This document shows positions 43,778-52,683 of a stretch of DNA of 64,000 nucleotides, in pieces. Numbering within the stretch: position 1 is the stretch's first letter; each line of letters opens with the position of its first letter. The notes below the pieces were generated by a model that saw only the letters and a program-made list of their open reading frames with translations, was not told the origin of the DNA and searched no databases. The DNA is from Aestuariibacter sp. A3R04 (GTDB lineage: Bacteria > Pseudomonadota > Gammaproteobacteria > Enterobacterales > Alteromonadaceae), in assembly GCF_018860805.1 (NCBI RefSeq), contig NZ_JAHKQR010000011.1, positions 1,234,366 through 1,298,365 on the forward strand, in the 5' to 3' direction. The position numbers and the translations under genes are program-made.

Positions 43778-45070
43778 TTAAAACTGGCTCATACTACTTT
43801 CGAGCTGAGCAATGGTAACCTGCATTTGGGTAAACTGGCTAAGATAACGATTATAGCGCTGCTCCATAATGTAATTTTGACGTTCTTGTTGATCTATGAC
43901 CAGATTTAAACTGGCTCGTAAAGTTTCTGTTTTCTGACTCATAATACCGTAACTGCTGGTATAAGGCGTTAAGCTATCAATTATCTGTGCCATAACACCG
44001 TTATCGCCTGTTAACATTGCTGCAACTTGCTCAGGATCTGTTTGTAGCGATTCCTGGAGTCGATCTGAATCAATGTTAATATTGCCAAAACGATCAAACT
44101 CGATACCGATGCTATATAATGTCTTACCTTCTACGGTTCCCTGGAATGCCGTTTTTAACTGACTCATTAAGCTTTTTGCCATAGGGTCATTCTGTAAATT
44201 ACTATTTTCTTTGATGCTGCTAATCAGTCTGTTAACTTGATCCGTAAAACTCTTAATGTTCTCTTCGGATTGATCGAGATCCTGACCTACTGTTAATTTT
44301 ACCGCGCTATCCCCTGCTTCCTGAGCCTGCCTAAGATCAACAGTCACCCCTTCAATGACGTCTTCTAATTGATTGTTGCTTGAAATAATAGTCACCGGCG
44401 ATGATGCACCAAATTGAACAATGGCATCCTGAGCCTGCGTTAGTTCATGTTGGCTTGCGATTGCAGTGGTAAAGTTAGAAGCCGCGGGATCAGTACCAGG
44501 AGTGAAACCAACACTTATCTGATTAGCCGCACCAGATTCTTCACTGGTGAGCACCAAAAAGGTTTCCGAGTCACTACGCATCACCGTCGCCTTCACCCCA
44601 GTGTTATCAACGTGGGTATTAATTTCTGACGCAAGGTCAGTCAAGCTTGCGCCTGGACCTAGCGTTGATAAGTCCACTACAAATTCATCTCCCGATAAAT
44701 CAATACTGAGTTCTCCATCTGTGGGTAAGGCATCATTAGGATCAAAACTTAACGCAATCTGATGTGCCTGAGCTAGTTGCTCAACAAAAATATCATACGT
44801 CCCTGCTATAGCTGAACTGTCAGTGGTAACGGACAATACGGTTTCATTATCAATCGCACTCTGATTGACCAGAGCACTATTATCATTCTGCATATCCTCT
44901 AGCGAAGTAACAAAATCAGCCATCGTTGTTTTTAAACTATTGAACGCACTAATCTGGCCACTATACAAATTATATTTCTCGGATAAAGCAGCGTCTTTTG
45001 CAGCCCGATCAATTTGGGTATATTGGCTCGCGAGTGTTGCCGGATCGATACTAAGATAAGATGAAGACAT
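43778..45070 (-). CDS. fliD: Lateral flagellar filament cap protein FliD (LafB)
   Basis: A 430-residue FliD. The N-terminal coiled region includes SSYLSIDPATLASQYTQIDRAAKDAALSEKY. The middle shows VSVTTDSSAIAGTYDIFVEQLAQAHQIA-type segments and the flagellin-hook IN-like motifs. The C-terminal part ends in VIDQQERQNYIMEQRYNRYLSQFTQMQVTIAQLESSMSQF, typical of FliD. Five copies cap the growing filament. It is separated from lafA by a GC hairpin. Confidence 0.92.
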   Translation of the reverse strand: MSSSYLSIDPATLASQYTQIDRAAKDAALSEKYNLYSGQISAFNSLKTTMADFVTSLEDMQNDNSALVNQSAIDNETVLSVTTDSSAIAGTYDIFVEQLAQAHQIALSFDPNDALPTDGELSIDLSGDEFVVDLSTLGPGASLTDLASEINTHVDNTGVKATVMRSDSETFLVLTSEESGAANQISVGFTPGTDPAASNFTTAIASQHELTQAQDAIVQFGASSPVTIISSNNQLEDVIEGVTVDLRQAQEAGDSAVKLTVGQDLDQSEENIKSFTDQVNRLISSIKENSNLQNDPMAKSLMSQLKTAFQGTVEGKTLYSIGIEFDRFGNINIDSDRLQESLQTDPEQVAAMLTGDNGVMAQIIDSLTPYTSSYGIMSQKTETLRASLNLVIDQQERQNYIMEQRYNRYLSQFTQMQVTIAQLESSMSQF

Positions 45071-45100
45071 ACATAATTCCTTTAGCTAAAAGGCAAGGCA

Positions 45101-45119
45101 CCGCGAGCTAAGCTCGCGG
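45101..45119 (-). terminator. GC-rich hairpin between flagellin and fliD
   Basis: CCGCGAGC-TAA-GCTCGCGG is a perfect 8-bp stem with a 3-base loop, 20 bases after the lafA stop. It lacks a clean T-run, so it is more likely a partial attenuator or 3'-end stabiliser that keeps flagellin mRNA above cap mRNA than a full terminator. Confidence 0.6.
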
Positions 45120-45139
45120 CGTAACGAATGTCATTACTA

Positions 45140-45982
45140 TTAACGCAGTAATGAACCAATCATTGAAGATGTGCTGTTAGCAGTACTTAGTACAGAAATA
45201 CCAGAGTTCATCAATAACTGTTGTTTAGTCATATTAGAAGTCTCTTCAGCAAAATCAGCATCCATCAGCTGAGACGATGCTGCTTGTGTATTTTCTTTCA
45301 TATTGGTCACGTTAGTGATTGTGTGATCGAGACGGTTCATCGTTGCACCCATGCTGGCACGAGCCGCACCGATATTATCAATCAAGGTATCCACTTCAGC
45401 CATTGATGTGGTTGAATCTGCCTGAGTAGCCAATCCAGTTAAACCAGTGATCGCAGTGTCAATAGCCCCCATTTCAGTAGAGACATCCACAGACAGCGTT
45501 TCCGCTGCGGTAGAGCCAATTTGGAAGGTCACGGCACCAGAACCAAATTTACCCGTTGTAGTATCTAACAATGTGGTACCTGCACCATAAGAAGTGTTAC
45601 TCATGATATTGGTTAGTTCTTCAGACAGTGCTGTATATTCAGCGTTTAATGCAGTGTACTCAGACGCGTTATTCGTACCGTTAGCGCCTTGAACTGCGAG
45701 CTCCTTCATACGGTACGCAATGTTAGTCATTTCATCCAATGCGCCTTCCGCAGTTTGCAACATTGAATTGGCGTTGTTAGCATTGTAGATAGCCGCTTCT
45801 TGACCTGTTACCTGAGCATTTAAGCGGTTGGCAATTTGAAGGCCAGCTGCATCGTCTTTCGCAGAGTTGATACGGAAACCAGAACCCAAACGCTCTAAAG
45901 CTGTAGATAGAGAATCGTTCGTACGACCCAACTGGTTTTGAATTGACAGAGACGCCATATTTGATTGAATAGATAAAGCCAT
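45140..45982 (-). CDS. lafA: Lateral flagellin LafA
   Basis: A 280-residue flagellin, the filament subunit. The conserved N-terminal D0/D1 (MALSIQSNMASLSIQNQLGRTNDSLSTALERLGSGFRINSAKDDAAGLQIANRL) and C-terminal D1/D0 (RASMGATMNRLDHTITNVTNMKENTQAASSQLMDADFAEETSNMTKQQLLMNSGISVLSTAN) are intact. The variable centre is short and rich in Thr, Ala and Ser. It is short for a flagellin, as usual for lateral ones. A good ribosome-binding site (AGGAG) precedes the ATG. Only one flagellin gene is present in this block. Confidence 0.94.
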   Translation of the reverse strand: MALSIQSNMASLSIQNQLGRTNDSLSTALERLGSGFRINSAKDDAAGLQIANRLNAQVTGQEAAIYNANNANSMLQTAEGALDEMTNIAYRMKELAVQGANGTNNASEYTALNAEYTALSEELTNIMSNTSYGAGTTLLDTTTGKFGSGAVTFQIGSTAAETLSVDVSTEMGAIDTAITGLTGLATQADSTTSMAEVDTLIDNIGAARASMGATMNRLDHTITNVTNMKENTQAASSQLMDADFAEETSNMTKQQLLMNSGISVLSTANSTSSMIGSLLR

Positions 45983-46374
45983 CTTTATTCTCCTGTGATT
46001 TAGATGCTCAATAGTTAAAGGCGTCCAACTCCAGAAAAAACTAAAATTTATTTTTAGAAAAAATGGTATTTTTGTGTTTTAAGCTTGCCAGGTCGATATA
46101 TTGGGATGCTAGAAAGTATATTCAGATTGCTTTTCTCATTGTTATCTAATGTTGGATAGCATCGATATTGCATTAGATAATGTCGCATTAAGATAGTGAT
46201 CCCAACACTTAGACGACTTTTTAAGATAATAAAAAGTCTATTTTAACGATGGCCAAATGACAGACATGCTGTTTGCCAGAGTAAAGGTATTAAACGGATT
46301 GAAAGTGGAAGAGAAAAAACATAAAAAAATGGCAATCAGCATAAACGTACTAACGCTGGACTATTTATACTGAT
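45983..46374 (-). promoter_or_regulatory. Upstream region of lafA with two inverted repeats
   Basis: A 392-base, strongly AT-rich gap without coding signal. TTATCTAATG (46142-46151) and CATTAGATAA (46171-46180) are perfect 10-bp inverted arms around 19 bases. GACTTTTT (46215-46222) and AAAAAGTC (46231-46238) form a second perfect pair. I did not find a convincing sigma-28 promoter (TAAA-N15-GCCGATAA) by eye. The arrangement suggests regulator binding upstream of the flagellin promoter. Confidence 0.45.
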
Positions 46375-47418
46375 TTAATCAGCGTGAAATTTGAGACTGA
46401 ACGACACCAGATTACGGGTAGTATTCGCTTGAGAAACAATTGCCGCGGCAGAATACTGCTCGGAATGATGCATATTTAATCGGATATTTTGACTTAACTG
46501 CTGCATTTTTTGCTCATCATCCAATTGTTGCTGAATGCGACGGAGTGAAGCCTGTAGCTCTTTACGCTGTTCGCTAATCCGTTGTAGTGAAGCACGAATA
46601 CGACGCTGTAACTGACTAATTTCATCGCGATACATCTTTAAACTCGCAGTATCCTTAGATAAGTCTGTCAACTTGTCGAGTACATGAGGCGGTTCTTGCA
46701 ACGAAACCGACACGGGATTTCCCGCCGCAATACGAACGCCGGTACCTGTCATTATCCACGGCTCTTTTAACGCCCAACCGTCTTTTTCTGAGGCACTAAA
46801 TACCAAACGCTGCTCGCTGTCCAGGTCCACATCAATCTGACGAGTTGAAAATGCCTGTTTAAGCTGCTCAAGATTCTGCTGTGGCGTTTGGCCTGATGGT
46901 AAGTGAAGCGTCAAGTGTTTACCACTGCGCCCCATCATCAACTGGATTTTTTCAGCATGAGGACGAATTGATAGCATGTCAATATTGTCGGGCAACTGGC
47001 GAGTCACCTGTCTTGCGCCATCACTGTTGGGTTGTAACTGCCAATCGACGCCAGAACTGGGGTGTTTAGCGAGTTTTGACATCAACGTACTACTTTGCTC
47101 TACCCAAGACGCTAACTGTTTGGTATTACCTGACGACTGCTCAGAAACGACTTTCTGCTCCAATTTTTGTAGTTGGCTATACAGCTGTTTAAGCGTGTGT
47201 TCTGATTGTTCACTTTCTGCCAGAGTTCTTGCCAAACTAGCCATAACAGACCAACGGGACAGCACCGAGAACTGGCGCTGTTGACGTGAACTAGCTTGCG
47301 GTTCAGATGTTTCCTTTTGTTGATTTTTTTGTTCATTAACCGGCTCAAGCTGCAAAGCACCTTTATTGGTTGTTTTAGCGACTTCTCGTGGAGCCGGTGT
47401 ATTTTGAACATGCATCAT
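46375..47418 (-). CDS. Flagellar-block protein of unknown family, LafW position
   Basis: A 347-residue protein between flgL and lafA, the slot occupied by LafW (putative hook-associated protein) in the E. coli Flag-2 locus. It is polar and Gln/Ser-rich. A central globular part (about 145-245: IQLMMGRSGKHLTLHLPSGQ ... DGWALKEPWIMTGTGVRIAAGNPVSVSL) is followed by a long Arg/Gln-rich coiled coil (about 255-315: YRDEISQLQRRIRASLQRISEQRKELQASLRRIQQQLDDEQKM). It has no signal peptide or membrane helix. I cannot prove homology to LafW; a role as exported hook-filament or assembly factor is inferred from position. Confidence 0.6.
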   Translation of the reverse strand: MMHVQNTPAPREVAKTTNKGALQLEPVNEQKNQQKETSEPQASSRQQRQFSVLSRWSVMASLARTLAESEQSEHTLKQLYSQLQKLEQKVVSEQSSGNTKQLASWVEQSSTLMSKLAKHPSSGVDWQLQPNSDGARQVTRQLPDNIDMLSIRPHAEKIQLMMGRSGKHLTLHLPSGQTPQQNLEQLKQAFSTRQIDVDLDSEQRLVFSASEKDGWALKEPWIMTGTGVRIAAGNPVSVSLQEPPHVLDKLTDLSKDTASLKMYRDEISQLQRRIRASLQRISEQRKELQASLRRIQQQLDDEQKMQQLSQNIRLNMHHSEQYSAAAIVSQANTTRNLVSFSLKFHAD

Positions 47419-47422
47419 GACA

Positions 47423-48319
47423 TTAAATTAACGAAAATAGAGAGAGCTGACTAATCTTAGAATATACTTGTAACGAAGATTCATAAGACGCCATAGCCTC
47501 GTTCATTTTTATATAGGTTTCAGCAGTATCTGCTTCGCTGATGTCATCTTTCAGTCCCTGAGTAAATAACGCGATATCTTCATTTCCTAAAGCCATTAAC
47601 TCAATTGAAGATCGGACTCCGCCAATCCGGGTGATTTGCCCAGTCAGTGTACCCAAGAAATCTTCTATACTATCAAGCATATAACGCGATTCATTCCCGA
47701 CACCTGTTGCAGGCGGGCTAGCAACTATTGCCAGGTAATCATTCATATCATTCAAAAACTGAGCATTTGGCGCAATATCACTACCAACCACATTGCTGAA
47801 CACGCTGGAGTCATCCGATGTCGCTACCATACGGATATTATCATCTCCCATATACTGATATTTACCTGCACCGTCCAATTGAAAAGGCATGGTTTGCGTT
47901 TCACTGCCAGAGAAAAAGTATTCTCCATTGCCATTGGTCGCATTCAGCAAGTCGACTATCCCTGGAAATAAGACGGACATTTCCTGACCCAATGCAAGAA
48001 TCTCATCGGTACCCATGGAGTTATCCGCAGCAGTCGTCACCAACCCCTGTAAAGAGATAAGTAAGTCAACAATACTCGTTAACTGAGTTTCCTGTTGCCC
48101 CAGTGTAAACTCAACATCATCCATATTGGATTTATACTGCTCTAATGATTTTAGTTGCGTATCCAGATTCATCACCGTCATCGTTCCTAACGGATCATCT
48201 GAAGGTTTCAATATACGCTCTGATGTCGCTAACTGTACGGAATACTTATTGAAAGCTTCTGTTCCCTGCTGGATATTACGTACAGTAGTAAGATAAAGTT
48301 GGTGAGAACTGACCCGCAT
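47423..48319 (-). CDS. flgL: Lateral hook-filament junction protein FlgL (HAP3)
   Basis: A 298-residue FlgL with flagellin-like ends: MRVSSHQLYLTTVRNIQQGTEAFNKYSVQLATSERILKPSDDPLGTMTVMNLDTQL at the N-terminus (the ISTGKRI-xxPSDDP pattern) and ETYIKMNEAMASYESSLQVYSKISQLSLFSLI at the C-terminus. It joins hook and filament with FlgK. It follows flgK by 8 bases. Confidence 0.92.
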   Translation of the reverse strand: MRVSSHQLYLTTVRNIQQGTEAFNKYSVQLATSERILKPSDDPLGTMTVMNLDTQLKSLEQYKSNMDDVEFTLGQQETQLTSIVDLLISLQGLVTTAADNSMGTDEILALGQEMSVLFPGIVDLLNATNGNGEYFFSGSETQTMPFQLDGAGKYQYMGDDNIRMVATSDDSSVFSNVVGSDIAPNAQFLNDMNDYLAIVASPPATGVGNESRYMLDSIEDFLGTLTGQITRIGGVRSSIELMALGNEDIALFTQGLKDDISEADTAETYIKMNEAMASYESSLQVYSKISQLSLFSLI

Positions 48320-48327
48320 ATGGCCTC

Positions 48328-49662
48328 CTAAAACGCAGCAAGAAGCGTGTTAAACAGCTCATCTGCCGTGCTAATTACTTTGGCATTTGCTTGATATAAC
48401 TGCTGAAACTGCATGATATTGGCTGCTTCTTCATCTAGATTCACAGCACTTATACTGTCTCTTGCCAGCACCGCATTTTCGCTCAGTACAGAGGCAGTCG
48501 ATACACTGTTCTGATTTTGTCTACTACTGGTGGCCAAGTCGCCAACTAAAGTGGTGTATTTGTCCTGCTGACCATTAAAAGCCGCGATAATTCCTTCAAT
48601 ATTTTGATTATCGCCAACACTGCCCGTAGGAACCCATACCCCAAAAGCATCATACTTCCCGCCAATATACGCAAGCTTGTCGACCTCCATTGCAGAATTA
48701 ACCGCAAACGTACCTGCTGGATCGGTGGCGTTATATGTAAACAAGGGAATGCCAGGGTCACCGTTGAGGTCAAACCCTTGATGTAGGGCATTGTTAACAT
48801 CATCGGCTAATTGACTAATGATATCATCTATAGCGACGCCACTTGGCACTAAAATCTGTTCATTTACAGCTATCAAGCCACCCAAACGCCCGCCAACGGT
48901 ATCCCCTAGTGTGAATATTTCGTTACCCAGTGCCACTTCAACATCTGTGCCACTCGTGGTGATAACTGCAGGGCTATCGCCAATAACCAAAGGCGCTCCA
49001 TTTACAGTACTGATGTCCATTCTTCCATCAGCCCGTAAATTAGTTGATACGCCTATAAGTGATGATAATTCTGTAACCAGCCTCTCTCTTGCATCCGCTA
49101 ATTGAGCGGTTGGTTCACCCTTCGCAGTGGCGACGGCAATTTTTGAGTTATATTGTGCTAGAGACGACAACACAGATGAGGCATTTTTTGCCACATCATT
49201 CATTTCTTTACCCAGCTTAATGGTTTGATCCTCCATAGCACTGTTAAGCTGAGCTATTTTTTGTACCAAGCCCTCAGATGTTGCTAATAGCTCCTGTCGA
49301 TAAGCGGTTGACTCAGGATTGGACATAGAAGCACTTAGCGCATTGGTAATATTGGCAATTGCGTCATTAAAATTTAGGGAATCAGTACCAACTAACTCTT
49401 CAATATAACCTAGATAGGTCTGATAGCCCTCGTAATGAGATAAATCAGACTGTGTCCGCCATATATCGTCGTTTAGGAATGAATTGACTATACGGTCTAC
49501 TGAAATAACACTCACTCCGTTATATGCACCTTGAGCTGTGCCAAATTCTGCGGCCTGTCGACTGTATCCTTCCACTGTGGCATTAGACACATTCTGCCCA
49601 GAAACCAATAACGCGGTATTCGCGGCATTCAATCCCGAAAGTGCATTCGATAATAGGCTCAT
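48328..49662 (-). CDS. flgK: Lateral hook-filament junction protein FlgK (HAP1)
   Basis: A 444-residue FlgK: N-terminal SLLSNALSGLNAANTALLVSGQNVSNATVEGYSRQ (rod-hook family box), a central region with DARERLVTELSSLIGVSTN, and C-terminal SAVNLDEEAANIMQFQQLYQANAKVISTADELFNTLLAAF. It is the first junction protein on the hook. It is shorter than the 550 residues or so of Salmonella because the central domain is reduced. It overlaps flgJ by 4 bases. Confidence 0.93.
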   Translation of the reverse strand: MSLLSNALSGLNAANTALLVSGQNVSNATVEGYSRQAAEFGTAQGAYNGVSVISVDRIVNSFLNDDIWRTQSDLSHYEGYQTYLGYIEELVGTDSLNFNDAIANITNALSASMSNPESTAYRQELLATSEGLVQKIAQLNSAMEDQTIKLGKEMNDVAKNASSVLSSLAQYNSKIAVATAKGEPTAQLADARERLVTELSSLIGVSTNLRADGRMDISTVNGAPLVIGDSPAVITTSGTDVEVALGNEIFTLGDTVGGRLGGLIAVNEQILVPSGVAIDDIISQLADDVNNALHQGFDLNGDPGIPLFTYNATDPAGTFAVNSAMEVDKLAYIGGKYDAFGVWVPTGSVGDNQNIEGIIAAFNGQQDKYTTLVGDLATSSRQNQNSVSTASVLSENAVLARDSISAVNLDEEAANIMQFQQLYQANAKVISTADELFNTLLAAF

Positions 49663-50087
49663 TTATTGATTCCTTCGTTGGTAACAGGACTTATCAGAGG
49701 CTGATAAAACGCCTCACTGTGTCCTGAATAAGCGACCGGTTCTGCCATTTCCTTAAATTTATTTTTTACTTCCGATATTTTCTCTCCTGTCTGGTGCACA
49801 ATTTGCTCAGCAAGCCCTATTTGTCCTGTTGAAGATAACTGTTGTGATAATTGTGCACTATACATATCTTGGTAATGCTGTTGCTCTCTGCTTGAAAATG
49901 GATTTGCATCGCCGCTCAGCTCATTCGTCGTGTTATTCATACTTTTTAACACCAACTGTAAAAAAATGGCTTCAAACTGTTGCGCTGCCTGTTTCAAACT
50001 GTCCGATTCATTCAAATTTGCATAGATTTGATTTACTTCCGTTGGATCAATCGCCAATCTGTGGTTAAGAGAAGTCTCAATTGTCAT
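49659..50087 (-). CDS. flgJ: Lateral rod-cap protein FlgJ without muramidase domain
   Basis: A 142-residue FlgJ consisting only of the N-terminal rod-capping domain: DSLKQAAQQFEAIFLQLVLKSMNNTTNELSGDANPFSSREQQHYQDMYSAQLSQQLSSTGQIGLAEQIVHQ. The C-terminal glucosaminidase found in Salmonella FlgJ (about 313 residues) is absent, and there is no leftover of it before flgK, which starts at once. A separate lytic enzyme must open the peptidoglycan. Confidence 0.9.
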   Translation of the reverse strand: MTIETSLNHRLAIDPTEVNQIYANLNESDSLKQAAQQFEAIFLQLVLKSMNNTTNELSGDANPFSSREQQHYQDMYSAQLSQQLSSTGQIGLAEQIVHQTGEKISEVKNKFKEMAEPVAYSGHSEAFYQPLISPVTNEGINK

Positions 50088-50095
50088 AATCCTTC

Positions 50096-51199
50096 CTAAA
50101 TTACTAATAATTCAGCATCGATCGCTCCCGCCTCATCCAGTGCGACTAATATTGACATGAGTTCCGCTGGCGTGGCTCCAAGTGCGTTGACCGCTTTCAC
50201 TATATTGTCCAGCGACGTTCCTTCTGGCCATAACATCATATTGGAGCGTTGTTCATCGACACTTACGCTACTGGCTTGTAGCGGGACAGTATTACCACGA
50301 CCAAATGGCGCTGGTTGACTAGCCCCCTCACTTTCAGTGATGGTTATCGTTAAATTGCCATGACTGATCGCAGCTCGCTTTACCCTTACCTGATCATTCA
50401 TCACCACAGTACCGGTGCGACTATTAAATATAATTTTAGGCTGCTCGGTACCAAGTTCTACTTGAATTCCCTGCAACATAGACATAAAAGTATTGCGATT
50501 ATTTGCATCGATAGGGGCGCTAACACGGAGACGCCCCCAGTTTTCGGCGCTGGCAATATCAGGGCCAAAAACGTTGTTGACGGCCTTCACTATATTTCGA
50601 GCGGTTTGATAATTAGGCTCTTTTAGATTCAGCACAACTTGCCCCTCAGTTCCCTGTATACCAAGAACTGCACGTTCGATAATGGCACCATCTGGAATAA
50701 TGCCTGAGGTGGGAACATTAATAGTCACCGATGAACCATTTTTACCCCCAGCATTAATTCCCCCTACCACCAAATTTCCTTGTGCCAGGGCATAAACCTG
50801 GCCATCAACGCCTCGTAACGGCGTTAACATTAGACTACCGCCGTGAAGACTCTTTGCATCACCCAATGAATTCACTGTCACATTTATAGATTGCCCAGGA
50901 CTTGCCATCGGGGGTAATGTGGCATGCACAGCCACCGCTGCTACATTTTTTGATTTGGGTAAACTGCCTTCATCGTTTTGAATGCCAAACTGTTTCAGCA
51001 TATTGTTCAGTGTTTGGGCTGAAAATTTAATCTGAGTTTTATCGCCAGTACCCGGCAAACCGACTACTAGTCCATAACCAACCAACTGGTTCTCCCGAAC
51101 CCCCTGGACATCTACTAAATCCAGTAGTGGTCTGGTGGCTCCCAAACTTTGGCCAATGGTTAATAAACTCAGCAATACTGTGACAATTCTAAATTTCAC
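50096..51199 (-). CDS. flgI: Lateral flagellar P-ring protein FlgI
   Basis: A 367-residue FlgI with a signal peptide (MKFRIVTVLLSLLTIGQSLG) and the family blocks LVDVQGVRENQLVGYGLVVGLPGTGDKTQ, VAAVAVHATLPPMASPGQSINVTVNSLGDAKSLHGGSLMLTPLRGVDGQVYALAQGNLVVGG and NALGATPAELMSILVALDEAGAIDAELLVI. It makes the periplasmic P-ring around the rod. It lies 9 bases after flgH. Confidence 0.95.
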   Translation of the reverse strand: MKFRIVTVLLSLLTIGQSLGATRPLLDLVDVQGVRENQLVGYGLVVGLPGTGDKTQIKFSAQTLNNMLKQFGIQNDEGSLPKSKNVAAVAVHATLPPMASPGQSINVTVNSLGDAKSLHGGSLMLTPLRGVDGQVYALAQGNLVVGGINAGGKNGSSVTINVPTSGIIPDGAIIERAVLGIQGTEGQVVLNLKEPNYQTARNIVKAVNNVFGPDIASAENWGRLRVSAPIDANNRNTFMSMLQGIQVELGTEQPKIIFNSRTGTVVMNDQVRVKRAAISHGNLTITITESEGASQPAPFGRGNTVPLQASSVSVDEQRSNMMLWPEGTSLDNIVKAVNALGATPAELMSILVALDEAGAIDAELLVI

Positions 51200-51208
51200 C
51201 TTGGTCTC

Positions 51209-51883
51209 CTAAAACGGATTCAGGTAACGGGAAAACAACTCGGTTAGCCACCCTGCTCTGGTCGCATTAGATAACGTACCTTTCCCTTCATAACTAATTT
51301 GCGCTTCTGCAATACGACGCGACGAAATTCGATTGGCAACATCAATGTCTTCCGCTCTGACAATGCCTTTGAGTTCAATCACTTCATCACCTTGATTCAG
51401 TCGAATCTGCTTACGGCCACTAATAGCAAGCGCGCCATTTGACAGAACCTCAATTACTCTTACTGTAATAGCTCCACTTAAAAAGTTTTGCTGACTTGCA
51501 CTGCTTTCGCCTTCAAAATCTGTAGAAGAATCAACTTCTACTCCCAAATCATTAACGTTCAAACGTCCGGCTAACGGGACTGACACATTCCAATTACTGC
51601 GTTTATCAATATTGGCATCGGCACTTTTACTCGACAGGGTCCGTTCGTCCAGGACCACTGTGAGAATGTCACCAATTCGATAAGCCCGTTTATCAGAAAA
51701 CAATGTCAGCATGTAGCCATCACTGTATAAACTACCCTGAGTTTGAGGTAACGAAGGGACGCTTGTCGCATGTATTGCTTCAGGGAATGTTGTCTCTCCG
51801 GTGGATTGCGAATTCACCTCCGCCGTGCTACTGCATCCTGCTAATAAAATAATAAAGGGATACAATAAGTTAGATTTCATCAT
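51209..51883 (-). CDS. flgH: Lateral flagellar L-ring lipoprotein FlgH
   Basis: A 224-residue lipoprotein with the lipobox LLAGC near residue 16. The FlgH core is SLYSDGYMLTLFSDKRAYRIGDILTVVLDERTLSSKSADANIDKRSNW and VRVIEVLSNGALAISGRKQIRLNQGDEVIELKGIVRAEDIDVANRISSRRIAEAQISYEGKG. It forms the outer-membrane L-ring. It overlaps flgG by one base. Confidence 0.94.
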   Translation of the reverse strand: MMKSNLLYPFIILLAGCSSTAEVNSQSTGETTFPEAIHATSVPSLPQTQGSLYSDGYMLTLFSDKRAYRIGDILTVVLDERTLSSKSADANIDKRSNWNVSVPLAGRLNVNDLGVEVDSSTDFEGESSASQQNFLSGAITVRVIEVLSNGALAISGRKQIRLNQGDEVIELKGIVRAEDIDVANRISSRRIAEAQISYEGKGTLSNATRAGWLTELFSRYLNPF

Positions 51884-52668
51884 TACATGCTCTGATTCAG
51901 AAAACGTAACATTTCATCAGCAGCGGAAACCACTTTGGCATTCATTTCATATGCCCGTTGGACAGCAATCATGTTGACCATCTCATCCACTACGCTGACA
52001 TTGGATCCTTCTATAGTAGCTTGCTGTACTTCTCCTAGCGCATCTTCGCCAGGTACCCCTTCGATGGCTTCCCCCGACGCTGCCGTAGCACGATATAAAT
52101 TTCCGCCCAACGCTTCCAACCCTGCTGGATTCACAAAATTAACCGTGAGTATTTGACCGACTTCAACAGGGTCAATCTCATCAGCAATCACTGCACTCAC
52201 CGTACCGTCAGTCCCAATAGACACTTTAGTAGTATTGTCAGGTAGGGTGATATTTTGCAGCAATGGCAGACCATTACCATTTACAATTAAAGATTCAGAG
52301 TTAACTTGAAACTGTCCGTTTCTGGTATAAAGAATTTCACCATCTGGGCTTTCAATCTGGAAAAAGCCCTGCCCAACAATTGCCACGTCCAATTCATTAC
52401 CAGTCGTTTCAAAAGAACCTTCAGTGAATACTTTCTGAGTACCATTAATTCTTACCCCAGTGCCTACCTGAATACCGGTAGGTACCTGATTTAATTCATC
52501 GGCCTGCGCACCTGGTTGACGTTGAATTTGATAAAAGAGATCTTCGAATACCGCACGATCTTTCTTGAATCCTGCGGTACTAACATTGGCCAGGTTATTC
52601 GAAATCGTAGCCATCCGGAGATCTTGAGCTGCCAGACCTGTTTTACTTACCCAAAGTGCTGAATTCAT
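51883..52668 (-). CDS. flgG: Lateral distal rod protein FlgG
   Basis: A 261-residue FlgG: ALWVSKTGLAAQDLRMATISNNLANVSTAGFKKDRAVFEDLFYQIQRQPGAQ at the N-terminus and SNVSVVDEMVNMIAVQRAYEMNAKVVSAADEMLRFLNQSM at the C-terminus, matching the distal rod protein in length and motifs. It lies 15 bases after flgF. Confidence 0.94.
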   Translation of the reverse strand: MNSALWVSKTGLAAQDLRMATISNNLANVSTAGFKKDRAVFEDLFYQIQRQPGAQADELNQVPTGIQVGTGVRINGTQKVFTEGSFETTGNELDVAIVGQGFFQIESPDGEILYTRNGQFQVNSESLIVNGNGLPLLQNITLPDNTTKVSIGTDGTVSAVIADEIDPVEVGQILTVNFVNPAGLEALGGNLYRATAASGEAIEGVPGEDALGEVQQATIEGSNVSVVDEMVNMIAVQRAYEMNAKVVSAADEMLRFLNQSM

Positions 52669-52683
52669 CGGTGATTACTCCTG

